Source of the DNA: RPRC01 sp034933285
Lineage (GTDB): Bacteria > Desulfobacterota > Desulfuromonadia > Geobacterales > Geobacteraceae
Assembly: GCA_034933285.1 (NCBI GenBank)
Contig: JAYFNT010000001.1
Coordinates: 53,101-117,100, forward strand
Direction of reading: 5' to 3'
DNA: 64,000 nucleotides
Position numbers and translations under genes: made by a program. The notes under the pieces were generated by a model. It was not told the DNA's origin and did no database searches. It saw only the letters and a program-made list of their open reading frames with translations. Of the stretch, positions 41,373 through 50,518 are shown piece after piece; positions within the stretch are counted from its first letter, which is position 1; each line of letters starts with the position of its first letter.

Positions 41373-42788
41373 CTAAAAGAAGTATAGCATGCAGAATCGC
41401 AGCACGTTGGCGGAACCGGATTTTGCATTGCTGTTCATGCCGATGTTCGACAGGTTGGCAAGAACCGGACCTGCCGTTGCAGTGTTTCCGCCGTAATGGG
41501 TATTGAGATATTCATACTCAGCGGCAAGGCGGATTGCAGCATTCAGGTCGTAAGAAACATTGGCAAATATATTGGTGCTATATCTTTGATAATTCGTGAT
41601 TGGGCCAGATGCGGTTATGGTTGTTGCGTAATCATGGTTGTTATACGCATTCCTTCGCAGGTATCCGGCGGATATGCCCAAATCCTGGGTCGGATAGAAA
41701 ATCAACTGGGCTGCCAGTCCGAAAGCCTTGGCCGCTTTGGGATCAGTCGTCGTGTTGCCGACGAAATTGATTGAAGTCGCGGTACTGAAGTTCATGTTGG
41801 CTGCCATGTAAGCCTGGGCTTCAAGGGACATGGTCATTGCCCGGCTCTTGCCGTCCCTGGATTTCAGGATCGGTACGAAAGTGTAGAAGCCGTATCCCCA
41901 GGAATCAACCGACTTGTCTCCCGTGGACAAGTTGGTCGCCTTCTGGCTGCCGAATAGCCCGAACATACCAGCAGTCAAGGAATTCATCGAAAGTCCCCAA
42001 AAGCCGGGCGCGGTGCCCAACGCCTTGCTCACCCACATGGCCTGGCCGGCCACGTTGACCGCCGAACCGACGTTGTTGGAAAAGCCGGCAGCTGTCATTG
42101 TGTTGTTGTTGTCATCCTGGTTCGGGTCCTGGACGCCCAGCACCAGTCTCAGGGCGTTTGTCTGGTCCAGGTCGACCCGCTGGGTAAGCCTGATCTGCGG
42201 GACGCGCGGATTGTTGGGCGTACCGAAAGGCGCTCCCTGGCGGAAATCCTGGGTGTTTGCGGCCATGGGGCCGAAAATGTCCCATGTCTGGCCGAAAAGC
42301 AACTGGGTCTTTTGCCAGTCGAGGGTCGCGTAGGCATGGCGCATGCGGACCTGCGGGCCCTCGTTGGCAAGGGAGGGATCACCGTAGAAATCAACCTCGA
42401 TGAGCGCGCCGGTCTTGGCGCCCAGGAACGACGGGCCCGACGCCTTGAACCAGATTCGGGACTGTCGTGCCGTGAAGATCGACTGCTCCTGGTTGCCGGC
42501 GGTAGAGCCGGCTTTGGGGATGGCGCCGCTGATCGGCGACACTGAACCGGATTTGCCGAAGTTCACCGAATTGTAAGCGTAATCCAGCTTGACGAAGCCG
42601 CCGATGGACAGATTGAACTTGCTCTGCACCGGTGAAGACATTTTGCCGTAGAGACCGGGCGCGACTTCGCAGGACGGCTGGAAATCGCAGTTGTATGCCG
42701 GCGCGGTGGCCTGGGGCACTTCCTGGGCAGCAACCGGGCCGGCCAGCAGGATCCCGGCAGCCATCAATCCGAAAACTTTCTTCTTCAT
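41373..42788 (-). CDS. Outer-membrane porin
   Basis: A 471-residue beta-barrel protein with a clean signal peptide (KKKVFGLMAAGILLAGPVAAQ). The mature protein has a first strand FNLSIGGFVKLDYAYN, repeated aromatic-rich amphipathic strands (IWFKASGPSFLGAKTGALIEVDFYG, LLFGQTWDIFGPMA) and the terminal strand FCMLYFF ending in Phe, as required for BAM assembly. The architecture is that of DcaP-like trimeric porins known in this lineage; substrate unknown. It is transcribed alone, convergent with tonB. Confidence 0.85.
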   Translation of the reverse strand: MKKKVFGLMAAGILLAGPVAAQEVPQATAPAYNCDFQPSCEVAPGLYGKMSSPVQSKFNLSIGGFVKLDYAYNSVNFGKSGSVSPISGAIPKAGSTAGNQEQSIFTARQSRIWFKASGPSFLGAKTGALIEVDFYGDPSLANEGPQVRMRHAYATLDWQKTQLLFGQTWDIFGPMAANTQDFRQGAPFGTPNNPRVPQIRLTQRVDLDQTNALRLVLGVQDPNQDDNNNTMTAAGFSNNVGSAVNVAGQAMWVSKALGTAPGFWGLSMNSLTAGMFGLFGSQKATNLSTGDKSVDSWGYGFYTFVPILKSRDGKSRAMTMSLEAQAYMAANMNFSTATSINFVGNTTTDPKAAKAFGLAAQLIFYPTQDLGISAGYLRRNAYNNHDYATTITASGPITNYQRYSTNIFANVSYDLNAAIRLAAEYEYLNTHYGGNTATAGPVLANLSNIGMNSNAKSGSANVLRFCMLYFF

Positions 42789-42886
42789 TTAAGACTCTCC
42801 TCCCAGAAAAATAATATGGCCCATGTGCGAAGCGGGCCCAGACAAAACACTCCGTGCAATAAAAAATGCATCAGGCCGGACGATGC

Positions 42887-43954
42887 CTACTCGAAGCCGA
42901 CCAGGTCGAAAACCTGCGCTTTGCCGCCTTCCTTCACTGCCGCGAAAGCCCCGTCAGTGCCGACAAAACCCCGGACTTCCACGATGGCGACTTTCTGTCC
43001 CGGGGCATAACCCAGCTTCTCTATGATCTTCCCGTTCCGGTAGAGGTTCAGAACCATCCCGACGCCGAGGCCGGATTCCTTGCCTGCGTTGATATAAATC
43101 CTGTCTCCATCCACTGACACCACCCTGCCGTACCACGGAACGAGAGCCGCAACCTGCCCGGCCTCCAGGGCCAGCGTCCGGAGCGACTTGAGCACTGCCA
43201 TGTCACGGGCAGCGGTATCCCGTGAGGAATAATCGGAAATCTGCGCCTGCAGCTTCCTGACCAGGGTGCCTCCCTGCGCTTCATACACCTCCGCGGTCAG
43301 GGTTTTCCCGGGACCGACCCCATCCGGCGCAGCCAGGTAGACCACCAGTTGGGCGCCGAAATCCTCCTGGAGTTTCCTGCTGAGGGAAGAACGCTCAGCC
43401 GCTGTGCCGACCGCAGCATAACGGGACACCAAGGCCGCCTGTGCGGTGTCGATCATGGTGATGCCGGAGGTTTTCTTCATTTCGTCAACGAAGCGGGCCT
43501 GGAGAGCGTTTTGTCCCGCCTCCAGAGTGAAGACTCTTTGCCTGAGCATCGGCGCGGCTGCCTGCCTGACCGGGGCAATTGCAGGCGTCGGTTTCACGAT
43601 CGGTGCAGGAGTTTGAGCCGGTTGCGTCTGCGCAACCGGAGTCTGCAGGACGGGCGGGGCCTGCTGAACTGCAGCCGTTTGCGGAGCAGCCTGCTGCGTG
43701 TCAGTCCCGGCACGTGAGCCTCTCAGTGACGACACGCCTCTTTCTATCACCTCGCTACCACGTGGAATGCCTTTCTCAACATAGCTGCGCGGAACCCAGA
43801 TGGTGGGTGGCGCACCCGGAGACATGGTCACGGCTGGATTGTCTATTTCAACATAGTCGCCCGGATTTTGAACCGCTTCCCTGTTCCCGGCGCAACCTGC
43901 CAGAACAACTAATGAAGCAAACATAAGCGCTGCATATTTTACCACTTTCGACAC
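42887..43954 (-). CDS. Lipoprotein with FlgT-like C-terminal domain
   Basis: A 355-residue lipoprotein: signal KYAALMFASLVVLAGC with lipobox. A Pro/Gln/Ala-rich linker (about residues 85-135) leads to a mixed domain (RQRVFTLEAGQNALQARFV) resembling curli/Lpo-type NTP-less binding folds. The C-terminal part, RVVSVDGDRIYINAGKESGL to GQKVAIVEVRGFVG, matches the FlgT-C beta-barrel found in flagellar and envelope lipoproteins. Likely a periplasmic-facing scaffold, possibly peptidoglycan or outer-membrane associated. It is located just upstream of the porin on the same strand, with about 100 nt between. Exact role unknown. Confidence 0.65.
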   Translation of the reverse strand: MSKVVKYAALMFASLVVLAGCAGNREAVQNPGDYVEIDNPAVTMSPGAPPTIWVPRSYVEKGIPRGSEVIERGVSSLRGSRAGTDTQQAAPQTAAVQQAPPVLQTPVAQTQPAQTPAPIVKPTPAIAPVRQAAAPMLRQRVFTLEAGQNALQARFVDEMKKTSGITMIDTAQAALVSRYAAVGTAAERSSLSRKLQEDFGAQLVVYLAAPDGVGPGKTLTAEVYEAQGGTLVRKLQAQISDYSSRDTAARDMAVLKSLRTLALEAGQVAALVPWYGRVVSVDGDRIYINAGKESGLGVGMVLNLYRNGKIIEKLGYAPGQKVAIVEVRGFVGTDGAFAAVKEGGKAQVFDLVGFE

Positions 43955-44447
43955 CTCCCTGATAACATGATCCCGTAACGCGAAAAACAGTAACCTCGAT
44001 ATAACCGGAGCAACCGCATGGCGATATGCGGCAAAATACGTTCCTTGCCCGCAAAAGCTTCGGACAAATTGGAAATCGCATATTTCCCCTGAAGTTAGCT
44101 GAATGCATCCTCATGGATGCTGACGAACATTAAATGGATAGCTTGTAAGAAGTCAAGAAAAATATCGTGTTTTATTCCGGCAAATTGCAGAAGGAACTCA
44201 TGGGCTTCAACCCCGTAAGCCGGCAGGAAAGATGCGTTCCCGGATTCTGGGAAAAATATGTTTCTGCGGAGAATGACCTGACTGTCGCGATGGACTTTTG
44301 AAAGCAAGAGGGAGTACTAGGCTGGCATGCTGAGTTCTGATACTCATGCCCTTTCTTGTTCAGGCGCCTTAACTTCGCCTGCAACCGTTTGCCTGAGCGT
44401 AAACGGCGGGATCTTCAACAAGGGAAAACCGCAAAGCAGAGATTGAT
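43955..44447. other. 493-nt gene-free gap
   Basis: Holds a short hairpin GCATCC-TCAT-GGATGC at 44105-44120 and AT-rich stretches that may include the promoter of the lipoprotein gene. The two short frames on the minus strand (about 70 codons each) show no family pattern or ribosome site. Nothing else recognised. Confidence 0.5.
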
Positions 44448-45011
44448 TTATGGCGTAACCACGATCAGCAGCTTAACTTCCGACCCGTTGGAAGACAGAA
44501 AACGGTGCTTCAGGGTCGAATCGAAATAGATACTGTCGCCTTCCTCAAGGTTGATGCGCTCTTCTTCCATCCAGATATCCGCGACGCCCTTCAGCACATA
44601 GAGAAATTTCTCCCCTTCGTGGCTGTAAGTCGTATGTTCGGAAACAGGATCGCTGAGCGTGAGTATAAACGGCTCCATTTTCTTGTTCTGCTTGTGAAAG
44701 GAAAGGGATTCATAGGAATAGCCGTGACTGGTTCCCGTGGGAGAAATAACGCGCGGCACCTCCCGCCGCTCATTTTTTCTTACTATTTCGAACTTGCATT
44801 CCTCTTCGCTTTCGGCAAAGAACATGCCGATCTTCACGTCGAAAAACTTCGCAATCTTGGAGAGTGTGGCAATGGGAGGGGAAACATTGTTGTTTTCAAT
44901 CTGTGAAATCAAAGCCGGCGAAAAACCGGTTTCCTTGGCAACTGCCTGCAAAGTAAGTTTTTTCGACAAACGCAGACTTTTAAGTTTCGCCCCTATGTTG
45001 TATTCGGACAT
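44448..45011 (-). CDS. XRE-family regulator with C-terminal cupin domain
   Basis: A 187-residue transcription factor. The HTH lies in IGAKLKSLRLSKKLTLQAVA through GFSPALISQIENNNVSPP, and the C-terminal cupin is in HTTYSHEGEKFLYVLKGV to EEGDSIYFDSTLKHRFLS. The layout matches PuuR/SutR-type regulators that sense small metabolites. ATG 45011 is preferred (GGGAG 7 nt upstream); the upstream ATG at 45062 is too close to the promoter at 45069-45099. It lies directly downstream of the GlcD-GlcF pair on the same strand and may regulate 2-hydroxyacid use; this is inferred from position only. Confidence 0.82.
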   Translation of the reverse strand: MSEYNIGAKLKSLRLSKKLTLQAVAKETGFSPALISQIENNNVSPPIATLSKIAKFFDVKIGMFFAESEEECKFEIVRKNERREVPRVISPTGTSHGYSYESLSFHKQNKKMEPFILTLSDPVSEHTTYSHEGEKFLYVLKGVADIWMEEERINLEEGDSIYFDSTLKHRFLSSNGSEVKLLIVVTP

Positions 45012-45068
45012 CAGATGCTCCCGCGGTTTGGAGATAAACGGAAACTCGCAGATTTTGCTCAACGTCCG

Positions 45069-45099
45069 ATACTATTGTAAATTTTCAATCTAATGTCAA
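45069..45099 (-). promoter_or_regulatory. Promoter of the XRE-cupin gene
   Basis: TTGACA (45094-45099) with TAGTAT (45069-45074, 19-nt spacer) or AATAGT (45071-45076, 17-nt spacer) on the minus strand. A CTAAT...ATTAG inverted repeat overlaps the -35 side and could be an operator. Confidence 0.6.
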
Positions 45100-45213
45100 T
45101 AAAAATTAGTTTAATATACGTAAAATACGGCATTCGCCACACCGGGTCGGCATGGTCGATTTATTCCGCTAAAGCATCGTTCGTCCACTAACGGAAATGA
45201 GCCGAAACGACGG

Positions 45214-46482
45214 TCATCGATTTCCCCGCAAGTTTTGAGCCAGTATTTCAAGAAGGTGTCGGACGCGTATCCTGCCATGCTCCCTGCTGAGACCATCGGC
45301 TATCTGCAGCATGCAGCCGGGACAGCCCGTGGCAACGATATCCGCCCTGGAATTGCCGATGGCCGTAATTTTCGCCGCATTGATTCCCATTGAAATCCTG
45401 TAGTGATAGTAGTTGAAAGTGCCGCCCAAACCGCAACATGAATCGGAACGCTCCGTTTCCGCAAGTTCCACGTCGGGCAGCGACCGGAGAAGCTCGCGCG
45501 GCTCGCGGACAACAGACCTGTTCCTGAGATGACAGGGATCATGGTAGAAGACTCTTTTGCAGGAAGACTTGCCGTTCCGGGCAGGCTCGAATCCCAGCCG
45601 TTCGAGGAGAACAGAGGCATCTACGGACTTTTCAGCCAGGGCCTGGAAACGTGACGCAAGCCGTGGAAACCTTTCGCCGAGCACGCGCGGGTACAGTCGG
45701 TGAAAAGCCCCCCCGCAGGAAGCGCATGCAGTCATTATGTAGTCGGCTGAATGCTTTTCCAGCGCATCCAGGTTCTTTTCCGCCAGTAAGCGGAAAGTCT
45801 CGAGATCGCCGCCTGAAATCGCGGGAAATCCGCAACATTGCTGATCCTCCGGTATGATGACCGTACAGCCGAGTTCTTTCAGCAGGAATACGGCCGCCTC
45901 GCCGATCTCCGGATAAATGAAATTGGTCATGCAGCCGACGAAATAGAGAACCCGCGGCTTCTCCGGCCTGCCTTCCATCACCTCGGGATGCCTGCCCATG
46001 AACGGCCGGCGGGCCAGGGCCGGAATGCGGCGTCTGCCCATGAAGCGGAACGGAAAGCGGAGCCTCAGACCTGATGATGCGGGTATTTTGCCGAACAGAA
46101 ACGGGCTCGCCACATTTGCCAGCAGGGAGAAGCCGTTCATAAGGCTTCTGTTACCCAGGAAAAGCCTGATCATCCGGGAAAAGGGAGTAAGCCCGCGCTT
46201 CCGCGCCAGGACTTCGCGGGCGGCCAGGACGATCAGGTCGGTCGGGACACTGTTGGCGCACTTTTCCACGCATCTGCCGCAAAGCAGGCACTTGGACATA
46301 TCCTCCCGGGTGCGGGCATCGAGCGGCACGACCCCGGAAAGGATTCCCCGCGCCAGCGCGATCTTCCCGCGCGCGGTGACCGGTTCCCTTCCCAGCACGG
46401 AGAATACCGGGCAATGCGCCCGGCAGGTTCCGCACTTGACGCACTTTTTCAGTTCGTTTTCAATTCTGGCGAGTGGGTCCAT
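45214..46482 (-). CDS. glcF: Glycolate/lactate oxidase iron-sulfur subunit (GlcF-like)
   Basis: Electron-transfer subunit for the FAD protein encoded upstream (46610-47992). The 422-residue protein has two 4Fe-4S motifs near the N-terminus (CVKCGTCRAHCP and CLLCGRCVEKCAN). Two CCG domains, typical of HdrB/GlcF-type proteins, follow: FVGCMTNFIYPEIG with CCGFPAISGG, and HDPCHLRNRS with DSCCGLGGTFNYY. It would pass electrons to the quinone pool. The ATG lies about 120 nt beyond the glcD stop; a 7-nt repeat array is in that gap. Confidence 0.9.
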   Translation of the reverse strand: MDPLARIENELKKCVKCGTCRAHCPVFSVLGREPVTARGKIALARGILSGVVPLDARTREDMSKCLLCGRCVEKCANSVPTDLIVLAAREVLARKRGLTPFSRMIRLFLGNRSLMNGFSLLANVASPFLFGKIPASSGLRLRFPFRFMGRRRIPALARRPFMGRHPEVMEGRPEKPRVLYFVGCMTNFIYPEIGEAAVFLLKELGCTVIIPEDQQCCGFPAISGGDLETFRLLAEKNLDALEKHSADYIMTACASCGGAFHRLYPRVLGERFPRLASRFQALAEKSVDASVLLERLGFEPARNGKSSCKRVFYHDPCHLRNRSVVREPRELLRSLPDVELAETERSDSCCGLGGTFNYYHYRISMGINAAKITAIGNSRADIVATGCPGCMLQIADGLSREHGRIRVRHLLEILAQNLRGNR

Positions 46483-46500
46483 ATATAAGGTGAATCAATG

Positions 46501-46548
46501 TTTTAGGTGTTAAGTTTTAGGTGTTAAGTTTAAGTTTTAAGTTTCAGG
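46501..46548 (+). repeat. Heptanucleotide array between glcD and glcF
   Basis: Units TTTTAGG, TGTTAAG, TTTTAGG, TGTTAAG, TTTAAG (one short), TTTTAAG, TTTCAGG. The sequence differs from the GCCYATT arrays but has the same 7-nt period and the same intergenic setting. Confidence 0.65.
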
Positions 46549-46609
46549 CTTAATGCACGGACAGCAAAACATGTGCTTCTGTTACGTTATTTATGCGTAT
46601 TGCCAAGCA

Positions 46610-47992
46610 TCAGGATTCAGGGAAAATCTTCCCCGGGTTGAGGATGTTGTTGGGGTCCAGGGTCTTCTTGATGGCTTTCATGACGGCTATTTGCTCCGGT
46701 GTCAGCTCCATCGTTATATATGGAGATTTACTGAGTCCAACGCCATGTTCGCCTGACATGCTGCCGCCCATGTCAAGCGCTGCGCCGAAGACTTCCCGGA
46801 CCGCTTTTTCGGCCTTCTCCGCCTGCTCCGGGACGCTCTTGTCGATCATTATGTTAACGTGAATATTGCCGTCCCCGGCATGACCGAAATTCACTATCGG
46901 TATATCGTACTTCCCGCTTATTTCTTCGATCCGGCGAATGATGTCGGGAATCCGGTTGCGGGGAACCACAATGTCCTCGTTGATCTTGTCCGGGTTGACT
47001 TTCTTCAGCGCAGGGGATATGAGCCGCCTGGCTTTCCATAGCGCATCGGCTTCCGCCGCGTCTTTCGCTGCACGGAAATCGATGAGCCCCAGCGGACGCA
47101 CGAGTTCGCCGATGGCTGCCGCCTGTTTTTCAACCAGGTCCCGGTCACCGTCCAGCTCAATGAGCAGAACCGCGCGGGCAAGGTCCGGTATCCCCAGCCG
47201 GAACTGGTCCTCGACGCATGCGATCGCCGAATGGTCCATGAATTCCAGGGTAACCGGAATGATCCTGCCGCGGATGATCGTGGCCACCGCCGAGGCGGCT
47301 CCGTCGATAGAATCGAAGATCGCCAGCATGGTTTTGCGCGTTTCAGGCAGGGGCAGAAGCCGGAGCACGATGCGGGTGATTATCCCGAGGGTGCCTTCGC
47401 TGCCGCAGAGCAGCTTGGTCAGGTCGTACCCTACCACGCCCTTGAAGGTTTCACCGCCGGTCGTGATGATCTCGCCACCAGGCAGGACCACTTCCAGGCC
47501 GAGCACGAAGTCCTTGGTCACCCCGTACTTGACCGCCCTGGGGCCGCCTGCGCATTCGGCGACATTACCCCCAAGGGTCGAAAAGCGCAGGGAAGCGGGA
47601 TCAGGTGGATAGAACAGCCCGAGCCTTTCCACCGCGTCCTGCAGATCGCCGGTCACCACCCCCGGCCCAACCACTGCGATCATGTTATCCGTATCGATGC
47701 GGAGAATCTTGTTCATCCGTGTGGTCACGAGAACGATACCGCCCCCTTTCGGCAGGCTTCCCCCGGAAAACCCGCTCCCCGCCCCGCGCGGGAAGACCGG
47801 TATTCTTTCCCGGTTGGCAAGGACCAATATCCCGGATATTTCTCCGGCAGTTGCAGGGAAGACCACCGCATCGGGAAGGAACTCCATCTGGGTGGCATCG
47901 TAGCCGTAGCAGACCAGGTCCTGCCTGTCGACGGCCACATTTTCCCTGCCGACTATGGCTCGCAACTCCTTAATGATGTGCGGTTTCAGCAC
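46610..47992 (-). CDS. glcD: FAD-linked D-2-hydroxyacid dehydrogenase (GlcD-like)
   Basis: Catalytic flavoprotein of the VAO/PCMH fold, oxidising glycolate or D-lactate. The FAD-binding segment is VFPRGAGSGFSGGSLPKGGGI with DPASLRFSTLGGNVAECAGG. The C-terminal FAD-oxidase domain contains VNFGHAGDGNIHVNI and GEHGVGLSKSPY with the catalytic His region. 460 residues is typical. Translation starts at GTG 47992 behind AAGGAGG. Together with GlcF it forms a membrane-associated dehydrogenase; D-lactate or glycolate cannot be told apart from sequence. Confidence 0.9.
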   Translation of the reverse strand: MLKPHIIKELRAIVGRENVAVDRQDLVCYGYDATQMEFLPDAVVFPATAGEISGILVLANRERIPVFPRGAGSGFSGGSLPKGGGIVLVTTRMNKILRIDTDNMIAVVGPGVVTGDLQDAVERLGLFYPPDPASLRFSTLGGNVAECAGGPRAVKYGVTKDFVLGLEVVLPGGEIITTGGETFKGVVGYDLTKLLCGSEGTLGIITRIVLRLLPLPETRKTMLAIFDSIDGAASAVATIIRGRIIPVTLEFMDHSAIACVEDQFRLGIPDLARAVLLIELDGDRDLVEKQAAAIGELVRPLGLIDFRAAKDAAEADALWKARRLISPALKKVNPDKINEDIVVPRNRIPDIIRRIEEISGKYDIPIVNFGHAGDGNIHVNIMIDKSVPEQAEKAEKAVREVFGAALDMGGSMSGEHGVGLSKSPYITMELTPEQIAVMKAIKKTLDPNNILNPGKIFPES

Positions 47993-48218
47993 GATTGTAC
48001 CTACCTCCTTGCCGGCGCTTCCTCAAGAATCCGTGGCATTCAGACGTTACGGATTCCGTTTTTATCATATAGGAAAGATGGAAAAAATCGCAACTCGAAA
48101 ACCACGACCGATCGCGGGACAACCCTCTTCTTCCGCTCCAGTTCTTTCTCCTGCGGCGCATCCTCGTGAAAAAGCACGACGAAGACTGTTCGCAGGCGCG
48201 ATAGCGCCCACTTTCCGG

Positions 48219-48247
48219 TTGACAAATCAACGGTTTTCCGCTAACTA
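48219..48247 (+). promoter_or_regulatory. Candidate promoter of hppA
   Basis: TTGACA (48219-48224), 17 nt, TAACTA (48242-48247), about 90 nt upstream of the hppA start. The -10 is weak. The rest of the 47993-48334 gap shows nothing else. Confidence 0.5.
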
Positions 48248-48334
48248 ATTGCGTTTGAATCACCAGCGGGGCGCCCCGCTTCTTATCTTTGCATTTCAGC
48301 CTTTCACAAGGCACACCAACAGGAGGTTTATTGC

Positions 48335-50407
48335 ATGGAACAGTACGCCGTAGTTTTCGCCCTGGCTTGCGCAGTGGCGGCGGTGGCCTATGGACTTTTC
48401 TCGGCCACCTGGATCCTGAAGCTCCCCCAGGGAAGCGACCGCATGAAGCAGATCGCCGCGGCGATCCAGGAAGGCGCGGGCGCCTACATGAAGCGCCAGT
48501 ATTCGATTATTGCAGTTGTGGGCGTGGTGATGTTCGCCATCCTGTTCGCCACCCTCGGTTACAAGACCGCCATCGGATTCGCCATCGGCGCACTCTTCTC
48601 CGGCATGACCGGCTTCATCGGCATGTTCGTCTCGGTCCGCGCCAACATCCGCACCACCGAAGCGGCCAAGTCCGGGATACACAAGGCCCTCAACGTAGCC
48701 TTCAGGGGCGGCGCTATCACCGGAATGCTGGTAGTGGGACTCGGTCTCCTGGGCGTAGCGGGGTATTATATGGCGCTGCAGCAGATAATGCCCGACGCTC
48801 CGGTTAAAGACGTAGTCAGCCAGCTGGTCGGCCTGGGCTTCGGCGGCTCGCTCATCTCGATCTTCGCCCGTCTGGGCGGCGGCATCTTCACCAAGGGCGC
48901 TGACGTGGGCGCCGACCTGGTGGGCAAGGTGGAAGCCGGCATTCCCGAGGACGACCCGAGAAATCCCGCGGTTATCGCGGACAACGTGGGCGACAACGTG
49001 GGCGACTGCGCAGGCATGGCAGCCGACCTGTTCGAGACCTACGCCGTGACCCTGATCGCTGCCATGCTTCTCGGCGCAATTGCTTTCAGCAGCAACGCAG
49101 GGGCAGTCAAATATCCGCTGATCCTCGGCGGCATTTCCATCATCGCCTCCATCATCGGCACCTTTTTCGTCAAACTGGGCAGCAGCCAGAAAATCATGGG
49201 CGCACTCTACAAGGGGCTTATCGTTTCCGGAGTTCTCGCCTGCGCTGCCTTTTATTTCGTTACAAACAGCATGTTCCCGCAAGGGCTCACCAATGTCGAT
49301 GGACAGACCTTCAGCGCTCTGAACATCTTCATTTCCGCCATAGTCGGCCTGGTGGTAACCGGCGCCATCTTCTGGATCACCGAGTACTACACCGCAACTG
49401 ACTACGGCCCGGTGAAACATATCGCGGAAGCATCCACCACCGGACATGCCACCAACATCATCGCCGGCCTGGGTATCTCCATGAAATCCACCGCCCTGCC
49501 GGTGATCGTGATCTCCGCCGGCATCATCGTCGCCTTCACTTGCGCCGGTGTCTACGGAATCGCCATTGCGGCAGTTTCCATGCTCTCCCTGACCGGCATC
49601 GTCGTTGCCATGGACGCTTATGGTCCCATAACCGACAACGCCGGCGGCATCGCCGAGATGGCGGAACTGGACGATTCGGTCCGCGCCGTCACCGACCCGC
49701 TGGATGCGGTTGGCAACACCACCAAGGCAGTCACCAAGGGCTATGCGATCGGCTCTGCCGGTCTGGCAGCAGTCATTCTGTTCACCTCCTACGTAGACGA
49801 ACTGAACCATGCCTTGCAGTTAGCCGGCAAGGAAATCATCAAATTCGACCTTTCCGATCCCTACATCATAGTAGGCCTGTTCATCGGAGGCCTCCTCCCC
49901 TACTACTTCGCGGCCCTCTGCATGGAAGCGGTCGGCAAGGCCGGCGGCTCCGTGGTCACAGAGGTTCGTCGACAGTTCCGTGAAATCAAGGGGATCATGG
50001 AAGGCACCGGCAAACCCGATTACGCGACCTGCGTCGACATCGTCACCAAATCGGCGCTGAAGGCAATGGTACTCCCCGGCATCATCCCCATCGCCGCGCC
50101 GGTCATCGTCGGCTTCACACTCGGCCCCAAGGCCCTGGGCGGCGTAATCGTCGGCACCATCGTCACCGGCATTTTCGTGGCCATCTCCATGACCACCGGC
50201 GGCGGTGCATGGGATAACGCCAAGAAGCTGATCGAAGACGGCTTCCATGGCGGCAAGGGTGGCGACGCCCACAAGGCAGCAGTTACCGGCGACACCGTAG
50301 GCGACCCCTACAAGGACACTGCCGGTCCGGCAGTCAACCCGATGATCAAGATCATCAACATCGTTTCCCTGCTGATCGTTCCCCTGCTGGGCAAATTCTG
50401 GTCCTGA
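48335..50407 (+). CDS. hppA: Membrane-bound H+-translocating pyrophosphatase, K+-independent type
   Basis: Pumps protons using pyrophosphate hydrolysis, recovering energy from biosynthetic PPi. The 690-residue protein has about 16 membrane segments. The substrate motifs are DVGADLVGKVEAGIPEDDPRN and ADNVGDNVGDCAGMAADL, with a second acidic cluster near the C-terminus (TGDTVGDPYKDTAGPAVNP). The motif GNTTKA carries Lys where K+-dependent enzymes have Ala, so it belongs to the K+-independent, H+-pumping class. ATG 48335 follows AGGAGG. It is a single-gene unit with its own terminator. Confidence 0.96.
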   Translation: MEQYAVVFALACAVAAVAYGLFSATWILKLPQGSDRMKQIAAAIQEGAGAYMKRQYSIIAVVGVVMFAILFATLGYKTAIGFAIGALFSGMTGFIGMFVSVRANIRTTEAAKSGIHKALNVAFRGGAITGMLVVGLGLLGVAGYYMALQQIMPDAPVKDVVSQLVGLGFGGSLISIFARLGGGIFTKGADVGADLVGKVEAGIPEDDPRNPAVIADNVGDNVGDCAGMAADLFETYAVTLIAAMLLGAIAFSSNAGAVKYPLILGGISIIASIIGTFFVKLGSSQKIMGALYKGLIVSGVLACAAFYFVTNSMFPQGLTNVDGQTFSALNIFISAIVGLVVTGAIFWITEYYTATDYGPVKHIAEASTTGHATNIIAGLGISMKSTALPVIVISAGIIVAFTCAGVYGIAIAAVSMLSLTGIVVAMDAYGPITDNAGGIAEMAELDDSVRAVTDPLDAVGNTTKAVTKGYAIGSAGLAAVILFTSYVDELNHALQLAGKEIIKFDLSDPYIIVGLFIGGLLPYYFAALCMEAVGKAGGSVVTEVRRQFREIKGIMEGTGKPDYATCVDIVTKSALKAMVLPGIIPIAAPVIVGFTLGPKALGGVIVGTIVTGIFVAISMTTGGGAWDNAKKLIEDGFHGGKGGDAHKAAVTGDTVGDPYKDTAGPAVNPMIKIINIVSLLIVPLLGKFWS

Positions 50408-50428
50408 GGGAAGAAAAAGTGCTCTAAG

Positions 50429-50466
50429 AAAAGGGGGGTGCGGCTCAGGCTGCACCCCCTTTTTTC
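50429..50466 (+). terminator. Terminator of hppA
   Basis: GGGGGGTGC / GCACCCCCT stem closed by a GGCTCAGGCT loop and followed by TTTTTTC. Confidence 0.88.
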
Positions 50467-50518
50467 TTTTCGTGCTAAAATGTAGCAAACACTCCGAGCA
50501 GGAACGGGAAAACAGGGA

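Noticed and set aside
48296..49810. 504-codon minus-strand frame
   Set aside because: Exact antisense of hppA; Asp/Gly/His-rich composition reflects the complementary strand.
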